From NCBI RefSeq assembly GCF_001898575.1, contig NZ_MKUD01000058.1, positions 345,123 through 409,122 of the forward strand: 64,000 bases of DNA. Direction: 5' to 3'. Position 1 is the stretch's first letter, and each line of letters opens with the position of its first letter. This DNA is from Spirosoma sp. 48-14. Lineage in GTDB: Bacteria; Bacteroidota; Bacteroidia; Cytophagales; Spirosomataceae. The position numbers and the translations under genes were made by a program. A model generated the notes under the pieces. That model did not search any database. It saw only the letters and a list, made by a program, of their open reading frames with translations, and was not told the origin of the DNA. Of the stretch, positions 25,800-34,165 are shown in pieces.

Positions 25800-26978
25800 C
25801 TAATTTGAATTTTTAAGCGATAATTCGCTCTGTAAAATGGCAATAAGCAGGTCTATTTCGTCCATCGTGTTAAATGCATGCAGACATAATCGCAATCGTT
25901 CCTGCCCTACCGGAACCGTAGGACTAAGAATCGCACGTACATCCAATCCCACTTGCTGTGCTTCGCTGGCTACTTTCCGGGCCTGATCGTTACCGGGAAC
26001 CAGCAAACACTGAATGGGTGACTGGCTATCTGTCCAGCTACTGCCTGGCAAGCGTTCATGAACTTGCTGACGGAAATAATCAAGTCGCTCATTGAGCTGA
26101 TTACGAGCGTCATTATCAGTCTGTAGCTGCTCATGGGCGCACTGAATAGCCAGCAAGCTATGGGGCGGCAAAGCGGTGGTATAAACAAACGAACGGGCAA
26201 AGTTGATCAGATAGTCCCGCAGGATGGCCGGGCCAACAATAGCAGCCCCATGGACGCCCAAGGCTTTGCCGAAGGTATGAACACAAGCAAAGACTCGCTC
26301 CTGCAAGCCTAATGCCACCACCAATCCTTCACCAGTAGGCCCGTATAATCCTGTAGCATGGGCTTCATCGACCAGCAAGCCAGCACTGTATTCGTCGCAT
26401 AGATCAGCCAGTTTTTCCAGTGGGGCCACATCGCCATCCATTGAATAAACTGACTCAACGCCAACGAAAACCTGCCCATCCTGCCTGTTTAGGTTGGCCT
26501 GTTTTAACTTTTCTTCCAGATCGGATAGGTCATTATGCCTGAACCGATGACGTGTAGCGTAGCTAAGCCGCGCTCCGTCGATCATACTGGCATGGATCAG
26601 TTCATCGGTCAGCAAGGTATCGCCCGCTTTAGGTAGGCAAGCTAGTAAACCGAGGTTCGCATCGTAGCCGGAGTTAAAAATCAGCGCGGCTTCTGTCTGA
26701 TAAAATGTAGCCAGATTATGCTCCAGTTCATCGGCCAGGGCCGTTTGACCAGCTAGCAACCGGGAACCCGTCGCTCCAGTTGATGCAGATGAGTGGTTCG
26801 TGTATGCCTGCTGGATAGCCGTTTTAAGCGCAGCCGATCGGGCAAACCCCAGGTAATCGTTCGAGCAAAAGTCAACAAGGCCATCAGCCGTTTTAAGCTG
26901 TCGCAGTAAGCCACTTTGCTGATACGCAGCTAATCGGCTGGCTAGAGTCTGGACAATTGAGGATGTCAACGTGAGCAT
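25800..26978 (-). CDS. bioF: 8-amino-7-oxononanoate synthase
   Basis: A 392-residue PLP enzyme of the alpha-oxoamine synthase family. It condenses pimeloyl-ACP (or -CoA) with alanine in biotin synthesis. Seen are DFCSNDYLGFA near residue 37, ATGSRLLAGQ, the cofactor residues in DEAHATGLYG, and the PLP lysine in HTFGKALGVHGA. Start ATG 26978 gives the usual N-terminus; the frame stays open to 27143, but the extra 55 residues are unlike the family and would run through DnaA-box sequences. It forms an operon with bioD. CoA-ligase-type relatives (Kbl) are a minor alternative, made unlikely by bioD. Confidence 0.92.
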   Translation of the reverse strand: MLTLTSSIVQTLASRLAAYQQSGLLRQLKTADGLVDFCSNDYLGFARSAALKTAIQQAYTNHSSASTGATGSRLLAGQTALADELEHNLATFYQTEAALIFNSGYDANLGLLACLPKAGDTLLTDELIHASMIDGARLSYATRHRFRHNDLSDLEEKLKQANLNRQDGQVFVGVESVYSMDGDVAPLEKLADLCDEYSAGLLVDEAHATGLYGPTGEGLVVALGLQERVFACVHTFGKALGVHGAAIVGPAILRDYLINFARSFVYTTALPPHSLLAIQCAHEQLQTDNDARNQLNERLDYFRQQVHERLPGSSWTDSQSPIQCLLVPGNDQARKVASEAQQVGLDVRAILSPTVPVGQERLRLCLHAFNTMDEIDLLIAILQSELSLKNSN

Positions 26979-27057
26979 AGCCACAAAGGTAAAACGACCT
27001 TCGGAAAGGTTAGTCACTGCATAGCCTTTACCTGTAAAAATGTGAGTAACATAAAAG

Positions 27058-27142
27058 TTATCCACAATTGACATGTGGATAACTTTATGAGTACATCTAT
27101 AAAATGACGAATTGGCAAAACGGACGGCAAAACTTATCCACA
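27058..27142. promoter_or_regulatory. cluster of three perfect DnaA boxes
   Basis: TTATCCACA occurs exactly at 27058-27066 (+), 27074-27082 (reverse) and 27134-27142 (+). The first two form an inverted pair extended to AAAGTTATCCACA/TGTGGATAACTTT. The cluster is in the 185-bp spacer between the MDR stop and bioF start. It could be a DnaA-titration or regulatory site, or part of an origin. Origin status is doubtful. Confidence 0.6.
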
Positions 27143-27163
27143 ATCACTTATAAACCAGTAAGC

Positions 27164-28195
27164 TTACCCTTCAATCGATAAGACTAATTTGCCAAACTGC
27201 TTACCACTATCCATCTTATCCATTGCCTGTTGTGCATCAGCCAATGGTACAATCTCATCCACAACCGGCACGAGTTTCTTCTCATTCACCAGGGCTATCA
27301 TATCGGCAAATTCGCGTTCTGTTCCCATCGTTGTCCCGAAAATTGACAACTGCTTAAAAAACACTTTTGGCGGAATGATATCAGTTATGCTACCCGTCGT
27401 TCCACCGAAAAAGGCAATCCGCCCGCCGGGAGCAGCTACATCAATCAGTTTGGCAAAGCTGGGACCACCTGCACTATCGATAATGACATCGAAAAATCCA
27501 CGTCGTCCTCCACCGGTTTGTGTCATAAGGGCTTTGTGCCAATCAGCTTGCCGGTAGTTGATACCACCAGCTATACCCATAGTTTGTACGCTAGCCAGCT
27601 TTTCGTCGGAACCAGATGTTACCCAAACCTCGGCGCCAACCGCCACCGCAAACTGCATAGCGGCTAACGCGGCCCCTCCGCCAATACCCGTCACCAGAAC
27701 TTTTTCGGGTATGCTGGCTGGATGTGTATGCAAGCCCGCCCGCGTCATGAGTGCCCGCCAGGCGGTCAGGCCGGTCAGTGGAAGCGCAGCCGCCTGTTCA
27801 AACGAGAGATGGTCTGGCTTATGGTGAATGTATCGGGCATCGACGACAATGTATTCAGCAAAGGTTCCATTTTCGGGCATACCCAGAATCCGAAAGTCAT
27901 CGCCATAAAACAGGGGATTGTCGCCCCAATGCATAGCCGGATTGATAACAACCGACTGCCCCCGCCAAACTTTGTCGACCTCTTCACCAACGTCTTCTAC
28001 CACACCAGCGCCATCGGAACCCAGAATCACGGGTAATTTTATACCCGGATATAAGCCCTGCTGAATAAAGACATCGCGGTGATTTAAAGCCGCTGCTTTG
28101 AGCTTAATCAACACCTGCCCTGGACCTGCAACCGGAGTAGGCGTATCAATTAACTGAACGGGCTGGTGCGTTTCGGCAAGGAGGATAGCTTTCAT
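27164..28195 (-). CDS. zinc-independent MDR oxidoreductase (quinone reductase-like)
   Basis: A 343-residue medium-chain dehydrogenase/reductase. The N-terminal GroES-like domain contains PGQVLIKLKAAALNHRDVF and GSDGAGVVEDVG; the NAD(P)-binding region contains VLVTGIGGGAALAAMQFA. The catalytic-zinc ligand cysteines and the structural zinc cluster are missing, so it belongs with the quinone reductase/crotonyl-CoA-like branch and should use NADPH. The substrate is unknown. Transcription runs left toward bioF, with DnaA boxes between; cotranscription is possible, but nothing supports a biotin role. Confidence 0.88.
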   Translation of the reverse strand: MKAILLAETHQPVQLIDTPTPVAGPGQVLIKLKAAALNHRDVFIQQGLYPGIKLPVILGSDGAGVVEDVGEEVDKVWRGQSVVINPAMHWGDNPLFYGDDFRILGMPENGTFAEYIVVDARYIHHKPDHLSFEQAAALPLTGLTAWRALMTRAGLHTHPASIPEKVLVTGIGGGAALAAMQFAVAVGAEVWVTSGSDEKLASVQTMGIAGGINYRQADWHKALMTQTGGGRRGFFDVIIDSAGGPSFAKLIDVAAPGGRIAFFGGTTGSITDIIPPKVFFKQLSIFGTTMGTEREFADMIALVNEKKLVPVVDEIVPLADAQQAMDKMDSGKQFGKLVLSIEG

Positions 28196-28261
28196 AGGCT
28201 TATTCGATTTGAAGTTGTGATGTACTCATTGAGCGTTTACTTTTGCCTGATAGAACTAGGT

Positions 28262-28342
28262 ATTCATGGACATTCGTTGTCGTTAAGTAGTCATCCATTG
28301 TTTATACTTAATGACTATCAATGACAACGAATGTCTATGAAT
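28262..28342. repeat. inverted repeat with 10-nt periodic AATG words in a divergent spacer
   Basis: Arms 28262-28284 and 28320-28342 pair over 23 bp with two transitions, and an inner AGTCAT/ATGACT adds to it. AATG occurs at exactly 28310, 28320, 28330 and 28340. The element sits between the leftward MDR gene and the rightward GNAT gene, about 30 bp before the GNAT ATG, so it is not a simple terminator. Confidence 0.65.
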
Positions 28343-28374
28343 GACTCTACCTATGAATAACAACCTTCTGTAGT

Positions 28375-28896
28375 ATGATAACTTATCGCGTGGCAACTGC
28401 CGACGATACCGAGCCCATAACTCAACTACACAGCCTCAGTTGGCAACAAAACTACAGAGGTATTCTGGCAGACAGCTTTCTGGATGGGCCCGTTCTGGAT
28501 AACCGACGATCCGTTTGGCAGTCGCGTATTAACCAACCAACACCTGACCAGCACATTATTGTTGCCGAAGATAACGCAAAAATTTGCGGCCTTGCCTGTG
28601 CCTACGCCAACGACAACCCTGTTTGGGGAACCCTGCTCGATAACCTACATGTTCATCGCGACTGGCAGGGTAAAGGTATAGGTGCTGCGCTTATGCAAAA
28701 AACGGCCCGCTGGGTGCAACAGTACGCACCCAAGTCTGGCCTTTACTTATGGGTACTGGCCGATAATATCAACGCGCAAAAATTTTACGACCGCATGGGT
28801 GGAGTCAATTATGAAAAAGTTTCTCTGCTCAATCCAGACGGCAACTACGCAGATTGCTTCCGGTATGTGTGGACTGATCTAACCAATTTAGTATGA
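28375..28896 (+). CDS. GNAT-family N-acetyltransferase
   Basis: A 173-residue acetyltransferase. The acetyl-CoA binding motif A is VHRDWQGKGIGAALMQK (about 90-106), and the C-terminal NINAQKFYDRMGG is motif B of the fold. The substrate could be an amine, an amino acid or a protein; the sequence does not say. Its stop overlaps the ybeY start (ATGA), so the two are translationally coupled, but GNAT partners of YbeY vary between genomes. Confidence 0.88.
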   Translation: MITYRVATADDTEPITQLHSLSWQQNYRGILADSFLDGPVLDNRRSVWQSRINQPTPDQHIIVAEDNAKICGLACAYANDNPVWGTLLDNLHVHRDWQGKGIGAALMQKTARWVQQYAPKSGLYLWVLADNINAQKFYDRMGGVNYEKVSLLNPDGNYADCFRYVWTDLTNLV

Positions 28897-29315
28897 TTCG
28901 ATTTTTCAATGAGGATGTGCCCTACAAACTTCCTCACAAACAGGCCGTTCGCCAATGGCTGAAACAACAGACCGAACGAGAAGGCTACACCGTTGGCGAG
29001 CTGAATTATATTTTCTGTTCGGATGAATACGTACTCCAGGTAAATCGCGACTACCTTCAGCACGATTACTATACCGACATCATTACCTTCGATCAGAGTG
29101 AGGAAGAGGGTAAACTGGCGGGCGACATTTACATCAGCGTCGAAAGGGTAGTAGATAATGCTGCTCAGTTGGACGTTCCGGCTGATCAGGAGATGCTGCG
29201 TGTGCTGGCTCATGGATTGCTGCATCTCTGTGGGTATCTCGACAAAGGCGAAGAGGAAGAGGCCCAAATGCGGCAGAAAGAGGAAGAATGGCTCCATCAG
29301 TACAACAACGCCTGA
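28893..29315 (+). CDS. ybeY: endoribonuclease YbeY (rRNA maturation factor)
   Basis: A 140-residue YbeY metalloprotein, acting in 16S rRNA 3' maturation and ribosome quality control. The zinc motif reads His107-G-L-L-His111-LCGYLDK. The canonical third ligand of HGxLHLxGYDH is a His; here Asp117 is in that place, as I believe is usual in this phylum. INRDYLQHDYYTDIITFD is also typical. It is coupled to the GNAT gene upstream and separated by 3 bp from the deacetylase downstream. Confidence 0.92.
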   Translation: MIRFFNEDVPYKLPHKQAVRQWLKQQTEREGYTVGELNYIFCSDEYVLQVNRDYLQHDYYTDIITFDQSEEEGKLAGDIYISVERVVDNAAQLDVPADQEMLRVLAHGLLHLCGYLDKGEEEEAQMRQKEEEWLHQYNNA

Positions 29316-29318
29316 CTT

Positions 29319-30248
29319 ATGCGGCAACTTACCTACCTACTGCTATTGCTGACGCTTACGGTGAAGGCGCAAAAACGCATGGTTATTACCATCGATGATC
29401 TGCCGACGGCATCGGCTTTCTATAAGACACCGCCAGCGAAACAGCAGCTAACTCAAAAACTGCTTGCGCATGTTACCTACGCCCACGTACCCGCTATTGG
29501 GTTTGTTATTAGCGGTTTACTCCAGTCGGCCAATCGGCCCGATACAGCCCAGCTCGCCCTTCTTCAACGATGGCTGGATGCCGGGCTGGAACTGGGCAAT
29601 CATACATTTGCGCATAAGGATTACAACCTGATTCCATTCAGCGAATCAAAAACCGATGTGATTCAGGGTGAGTCGATTGTAAAAAACTTTGTTGAAAAGC
29701 AAAGAAAGCCGTTTCGCTATTTTCGTCATCCATACCTCCGAAGAGGGGATACGCCAGCCAAAAAAGACTCCCTGGAGAATTTCCTTCGGCAACGAGGCTA
29801 CCGCGAAGCGCCCGTCACGATCGACAACTCCGACTGGTTGTACGCTCGAGCTTATGATAATGCGTTAAGAATGAACGATGCAGCCCTGATGGCTCAGGTA
29901 GGCCAAAGCTACGTTTCTTATATGCTCGATTGTGTTACCTATTATGAAGCGCAAAGCCAGGCTTTATTGAATCGGCCAATCCCCCAGATACTGCTTATTC
30001 ACGCCAATTCGATCAATGCTGATTTCCTGGGCAAGTTACTTAGCGAGCTCAAAAATCGGGGGTATTCTTTTATCACGCTCGACGAAGCCCTGAAAGACGA
30101 AGCCTATAAGTTTACTGATAAGTATACCGGCAAAGGTGGTATCTCCTGGCTGCATCGCTGGGCACTTACCCAGGGCAAAGGGGGTGAATTTTTCAAAGGC
30201 GAGCCAGAAGTTCCAGCGAACATCGATGAACTGGCCAATCGGAAATGA
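29319..30248 (+). CDS. secreted polysaccharide deacetylase-like protein
   Basis: A 309-residue NodB-homology protein. A signal peptide (residues 1-18, ending VKAQ) directs export. MVITIDDLP carries the catalytic and metal Asp pair, GNHTFAH the two metal histidines, and RYFRHPY the next motif. Such enzymes remove acetyl groups from cell-wall or capsular sugars; this one has a long C-terminal extension (about 240-309). It closes a tight three-gene operon. The convergent SDR gene ends 4 bp away with no hairpin between, so read-through into antisense is likely. Confidence 0.88.
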   Translation: MRQLTYLLLLLTLTVKAQKRMVITIDDLPTASAFYKTPPAKQQLTQKLLAHVTYAHVPAIGFVISGLLQSANRPDTAQLALLQRWLDAGLELGNHTFAHKDYNLIPFSESKTDVIQGESIVKNFVEKQRKPFRYFRHPYLRRGDTPAKKDSLENFLRQRGYREAPVTIDNSDWLYARAYDNALRMNDAALMAQVGQSYVSYMLDCVTYYEAQSQALLNRPIPQILLIHANSINADFLGKLLSELKNRGYSFITLDEALKDEAYKFTDKYTGKGGISWLHRWALTQGKGGEFFKGEPEVPANIDELANRK

Positions 30249-30252
30249 TTCG

Positions 30253-31029
30253 TTATCCGGCTGTTAGTCCACCATCCAACTGAATAGCCTGGCCGGTAAA
30301 AAACTCATTTTCGTCCGAACAAAGCCACAGGATAGCCTGGGCGATTTCTTCAGGCTCGCCCAGCCGACCAATTGGAATTCGTTTACGCATTTTTTCTTCC
30401 ATATCGGGAGCCGCCCGAAAAAGCTCATCGACCATGGCTGAATGGGTATAAACCGGACAAACCGCGTTGATGCGGATATGTTGCCGGGCGTATTCCAGCG
30501 CAGCCGTTTTGGTCAGGCCGATCACGGCGTGTTTGGAGGCACTGTATGGCGCACCCATCGGCATACCACGCACACCGGCAATACTCGATACATTCACGAT
30601 TTTGCCCCCTGCTGGCCGACCGACCTCCCGTTGCTTCAACATCTGCCGAATCTGAGCCTGCATCCCATAAAATACCCCGCCTACATTAACGGCCATCATC
30701 TGATCGAAATCATCCTGGGTATGATCCAGCAATCGGCCGTATTTCCCACCAATACCTGCGTTGTTTATGCCAACATCCAATCGGCCATACTGTTCAACAG
30801 TCTGTTGCACAGCCGTTTCTAGTTGTTGTCGGTCGGCAACATTACAGGGTATAAACAGGGCATTGCCACCCAGTTGCTTGATTTGATCAACCGTTTCCTG
30901 ACCGCTGACATGGTTTATTTCGGCTACAACCACCTGCGCTCCGGCTTTCGCAAAGGCTAAAGCCGTGGCCCGGCCTATGCCAGAACCCGCTCCGGTAATG
31001 AATGCAATCTGATTGGTAAAGGATGCCAT
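30253..31029 (-). CDS. short-chain dehydrogenase/reductase
   Basis: A 258-residue classical SDR with the cofactor motif TGAGSGIG, NNAG, the active Ser in VSSIAG and Tyr-x3-Lys in YSASK. VVVAEINH places an acidic residue after beta-2, favouring NAD(H). Typical reactions are oxidation of alcohols or reduction of ketones; substrate unknown. A gene of opposite orientation follows after 4 bp, and the divergent nitrilase-like gene starts 66 bp upstream. Confidence 0.92.
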   Translation of the reverse strand: MASFTNQIAFITGAGSGIGRATALAFAKAGAQVVVAEINHVSGQETVDQIKQLGGNALFIPCNVADRQQLETAVQQTVEQYGRLDVGINNAGIGGKYGRLLDHTQDDFDQMMAVNVGGVFYGMQAQIRQMLKQREVGRPAGGKIVNVSSIAGVRGMPMGAPYSASKHAVIGLTKTAALEYARQHIRINAVCPVYTHSAMVDELFRAAPDMEEKMRKRIPIGRLGEPEEIAQAILWLCSDENEFFTGQAIQLDGGLTAG

Positions 31030-31095
31030 ACTTCTTGATGTATCTCGTATCGGGCTAGCAAAATAGTGCTATTTTGTGCTTTATTTTTCTAATCT

Positions 31096-32268
31096 ATGCC
31101 ATCTGCCGTTAAAAAAATCAGCATTGCCTTATTCGCAGTTTTACTTATCGGGTGGGTAGCCATCATGGAATGGCAAAGCTGGCTGATGGGCGATCCTGCT
31201 ATCATGGTAAAATCATCGGTGGCCGGCCAACGCATTGTTCATATCGAGCGGGTTGGAAAGCGATCCGATCAGGGAAATTTGCTGGGTATTCAGCCCTGGA
31301 TGGAGCCTGCCGATTACAAGAATGGGCTAACATTTCGGCAAAAATTGCAAGGCTATTTAACCACAGCACAGGACAGTGGCCTGCTAATTCCCGGCAAAAC
31401 CGTTGCTATTTTTCCGGAATATATCGGCACATGGCTAGTGGCCGCCAATGAAGCAGATCGTGTCTATAAAGCGCAAACTATTCAGGATGGATTAACGGCC
31501 ATGACCTTAACCCATCCACTTCGTTTCTGGCAGGTATACCGCAGTGTTCCTGATACGGTTGGAAACAAGACGAACTACACCATTTTTGCTCTGAAAGCCC
31601 AGCAAATGGCTCACGACTACCAGCTTACGTTCGATATGCTGGCCGCTCAGTTCAATATAACGATTGTGGCCGGTTCTATTCTGCTTCCTGCACCTACTGT
31701 CGAACATGGAAACCTACAGGTGGGCAAGGGGCCTCTTTATAATGTATCCGCCGTGTTTCATCCCGATGGGCAACTCGACTCACAGCTTATCCGAAAGGTG
31801 TTTCCGATAGCCGACGAATTGCCCTTCGTTTGCCCATCCAAACCTGCCGACATTCCCATTTTCGATCTGCCCATCGGGCGTTTAGGGGTACTGATTTGCG
31901 CCGATTCGTGGCATTCAGTAGCTTACAAAACCCTCAGGCAGAAAGGAGCTACCTTATTGGCCGTTCCATCGTATTCGGCAGGTGACGGCATCTGGAAAAC
32001 AATCTGGCGTGGCTATAGCGGTACATCTACCCCCGCCGATGCACAGGCGGCCGTGGGTAAACTAACTGAAGGGCAAGCCTGGCTGACGTATGCGATGGCC
32101 GGTAGAGCCAGGCCGGAAGCAGGGATTACGAAAGGGATCAATGTTTTCCTACGGGGTATACTCTGGGATTTAGGAACCGACGGCACCACAATTATTCTGC
32201 AAGACAGCACGACAACCAAACTAACACCTGCTGCCAATGGGGCTACATTAACGTGCTTATGGCTATAA
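31096..32268 (+). CDS. membrane-anchored nitrilase-like (carbon-nitrogen) hydrolase
   Basis: A 390-residue protein with one N-terminal membrane helix (about 8-24) and a C-N hydrolase domain. The Glu-Lys-Cys triad is visible as FPE108Y, RK234VFP and LIC268AD. The family hydrolyses nitriles, amides or carbamoyl groups; Lnt is the known membrane-bound member but has more helices. With a single anchor it probably faces the periplasm. Substrate unknown. It diverges from the SDR; no operon partner. Confidence 0.8.
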   Translation: MPSAVKKISIALFAVLLIGWVAIMEWQSWLMGDPAIMVKSSVAGQRIVHIERVGKRSDQGNLLGIQPWMEPADYKNGLTFRQKLQGYLTTAQDSGLLIPGKTVAIFPEYIGTWLVAANEADRVYKAQTIQDGLTAMTLTHPLRFWQVYRSVPDTVGNKTNYTIFALKAQQMAHDYQLTFDMLAAQFNITIVAGSILLPAPTVEHGNLQVGKGPLYNVSAVFHPDGQLDSQLIRKVFPIADELPFVCPSKPADIPIFDLPIGRLGVLICADSWHSVAYKTLRQKGATLLAVPSYSAGDGIWKTIWRGYSGTSTPADAQAAVGKLTEGQAWLTYAMAGRARPEAGITKGINVFLRGILWDLGTDGTTIILQDSTTTKLTPAANGATLTCLWL

Positions 32269-32354
32269 ATTATTTTGCACTTTTCTAATAACTTTTCGAA
32301 ACAATATACAACAATAGCACTCATTACTAGAAGGTTGTCGCCCAACCGATTTAG

Positions 32355-32386
32355 GATTTATAATTTTTCTTAAAAATTTATAAATC
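32355..32386. repeat. AT-rich inverted repeat upstream of the ferritin-like pair
   Basis: GATTTATAATTTTT (32355-32368) pairs with AAAAATTTATAAATC (32372-32386), one base bulged. It lies about 80 bp before the first ferritin-like ATG and could terminate the nitrilase-like transcript or lie in the leader of the pair. Confidence 0.5.
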
Positions 32387-32465
32387 TCTTCTCAGCGAGG
32401 CTCCGTAGGTATAGCCGTCCTGGTTGACACATGACCGGATTCTATCACCTAACATTATTTACTCA

Positions 32466-33194
32466 ATGGAAAACATTACGAATCGGCCCGAAACGACAAC
32501 TTCGGAGTCGGCATCCAGCCGTCGGTCGTTTCTGCGAGTAGCGGGGGCAGCAGCCGTAACAGGCGGTCTACTTACAGCGTGCTCCCATGCAGATGAAAAT
32601 TATCTGATTCCTTCTGGTAGCGCCCGTGCTGCTGGCGACACCGTCAAGTTACCTACTGGCGACGTTGGAATTCTTGCTTTTGCTTATGTTCTCGAACAGC
32701 TTGAAGCCGCTTTCTACGAAATGCTGCTGGCAAAACCATATCCCAACATGTCGTCGGCTGACCGGCAACTCTGGACCGATATTCGCGGTCATGAGATCAT
32801 TCACCGCGAGCTGTTCAAAGCAGCCCTGGGTGGTGCCGTACCAACACTGACATTCAACTTCAGCAGTATTGACTTTAATGATCGCGCTGCCGTATTGATC
32901 GCTGCCGAAGCCTTCGAGAAAACGGGAGTAGGCGCTTACAACGGAGCTGGCAAATACATAAAAGATGCCGGTTATCTGACATTGGCGGGTAAAATTGTTT
33001 CGGTTGAGACTCGTCACCATTCCATTCTCCGCGAACTACAGTATCCTAAATCGGATGCGTTTGCTGGTCCAACGATCGTAACCAGCGATACGGGTTTACA
33101 CCTGGCTTATGAGCCAACTTTCGTGTTACCTATTGCTCAGAAATACATTCTTGAAACCATCGACGCAAGCGCACTAGTAAGCAGCCTCGCATAA
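32466..33194 (+). CDS. Tat-exported ferritin-like lipoprotein
   Basis: A 242-residue protein of the Ferritin_2-like group. The N-terminus carries a twin-arginine signal (SRRSFLRVAG) ending in the lipobox LLTAC, so it is folded in the cytoplasm, exported and lipidated. Diiron-type ligands appear in a four-helix pattern: LEQLEAAFYE, RGHEIIHRE, AFEKTGVGAY and ETRHH. An ATG 14 codons upstream is possible. It stands 13 bp before a second gene of the same family. The relatives include desiccation-related plant proteins; function is unproved. Confidence 0.87.
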   Translation: MENITNRPETTTSESASSRRSFLRVAGAAAVTGGLLTACSHADENYLIPSGSARAAGDTVKLPTGDVGILAFAYVLEQLEAAFYEMLLAKPYPNMSSADRQLWTDIRGHEIIHRELFKAALGGAVPTLTFNFSSIDFNDRAAVLIAAEAFEKTGVGAYNGAGKYIKDAGYLTLAGKIVSVETRHHSILRELQYPKSDAFAGPTIVTSDTGLHLAYEPTFVLPIAQKYILETIDASALVSSLA

Positions 33195-33207
33195 ACCACT
33201 TTACTCC

Positions 33208-34017
33208 ATGAACTTACAGAACTTACTCAGTGATATTGAGAAAGTGGATGGCGAAATCTTTGACCGCCTTGCCCACGTCTCCCGTCGGGGACTGTTTAGC
33301 TCCCTGACCAAAAAAACGATTGCAGCAGCGGCTCCAGCTATTATGGCTTCAGCCCTAACAAAATCCTATGGCCAGTCGAGCGGGTTGCCACAGAACGTGA
33401 AAGACGTTCTTAACTATGCACTGACCTTGGAATATCTGGAATATCGTTTCTACGATACGGCCAATAACCTGTCGATGATTCCGAACGACTACAAAATGGC
33501 TTTCGAAGTCATCCGTCGTCACGAGCAGGTACACGTTCGTCTGTTGAAAAACGTTCTGGGAGCCGATGCGATTCCTGAGCCAAAATTTGACTTCTCGGCC
33601 AAAGGAACCTTCACAGATACCTTCAGCAACTTCCAGACTTTTGCAGCTATTGCACAAACGTTTGAAGATACGGGCGTTCGTGCCTATAAAGGACAAGCTG
33701 CTAACCTGCAGAATGCACCTGCTATTCTTCAGGTAGCATTGCAAATCCACGCAACGGAAGCGGCTCACGCAGCTAACGTGCGCTACATCCGAGGCCAGAA
33801 AGGCTGGATTACGGGCGGTACAGCTGCTATGCAAGGCTTGCCATCGGTTGTTAACGGCAGCTATGCAGGTGAAGATAATGTTACGCAGGGGGGTGTTAAC
33901 CTGGTTACAGCGCTAGCAGGTGACAACCGTATAACGCCTGCCATGATCATGGAGGCCTTCGATGAGCCTCTTGACAAAAATACGGTAGTTGGTATTGTAA
34001 CGCCTTTCTTTGCATAA
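33208..34017 (+). CDS. Tat-exported ferritin-like protein (second of pair)
   Basis: A 269-residue ferritin-like protein related to its upstream neighbour. It has SRRGLFSSL (about 25-33) and an Ala-rich helix ending SYGQ, a plausible Tat signal placed unusually far from the N-terminus. Ligand-like residues are in LEYLEYRFYD, RRHEQVHVR, FEDTGVRAYKGQA and HATEAAHA. The pair is commonly found together in this group of bacteria. With Tat export, a metal inserted in the cytoplasm is likely. No evidence of iron storage or oxidase activity is visible beyond the fold. Confidence 0.85.
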   Translation: MNLQNLLSDIEKVDGEIFDRLAHVSRRGLFSSLTKKTIAAAAPAIMASALTKSYGQSSGLPQNVKDVLNYALTLEYLEYRFYDTANNLSMIPNDYKMAFEVIRRHEQVHVRLLKNVLGADAIPEPKFDFSAKGTFTDTFSNFQTFAAIAQTFEDTGVRAYKGQAANLQNAPAILQVALQIHATEAAHAANVRYIRGQKGWITGGTAAMQGLPSVVNGSYAGEDNVTQGGVNLVTALAGDNRITPAMIMEAFDEPLDKNTVVGIVTPFFA

Positions 34018-34020
34018 GGC

Positions 34021-34085
34021 CTACTAGCTACAAAACAAAACGACCCGCCCTAGCCAGGTGGGTCGTTTTGTTTTGTAGCTAGTAG
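34021..34085. terminator. 26-bp perfect hairpin between convergent genes
   Basis: Arms 34021-34046 and 34060-34085 are exact complements with a 13-nt loop, 4 bp after the ferritin-like stop. No run of T beyond the stem, but TTTTGTTTTG lies within it. Confidence 0.75.
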
Positions 34086-34094
34086 ATCAGCTTT

Positions 34095-34160
34095 ACGGTA
34101 ACGCAGGTGGAAACCCGCGCTATCACACTAAATAGGGCGGGTTTCCACCCGCGTTACCGT
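34095..34160. repeat. REP-like palindromic element, core CGGGTGGAAACCCG
   Basis: Arms 34095-34118 and 34137-34160 pair over 24 bp with one transition. Each arm holds a small palindrome of its own (CAGGTGGAAACCCG 34104-34117; CGGGTTTCCACCCG 34138-34151). The same core recurs at 54612-54625, so it is a dispersed repeat. It ends 6 bp before the pfkB-type kinase stop. Confidence 0.7.
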
Positions 34161-34165
34161 TAGAT

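Noticed and set aside
27058..27142. Chromosome origin
   Set aside because: Only three boxes, no dnaA or dnaN next to it, no clear AT-rich unwinding region, and head-on orientation of fusA and rpsJ; kept as a DnaA-box cluster only.
26979..27143. 55-residue N-terminal extension of BioF
   Set aside because: Not family-like and coincides with DnaA boxes; open frame by chance.
28893..29315. YbeY as an inactive variant because the third zinc His is missing
   Set aside because: Asp in that position seems normal for this phylum as far as I recall, so not listed as an anomaly.
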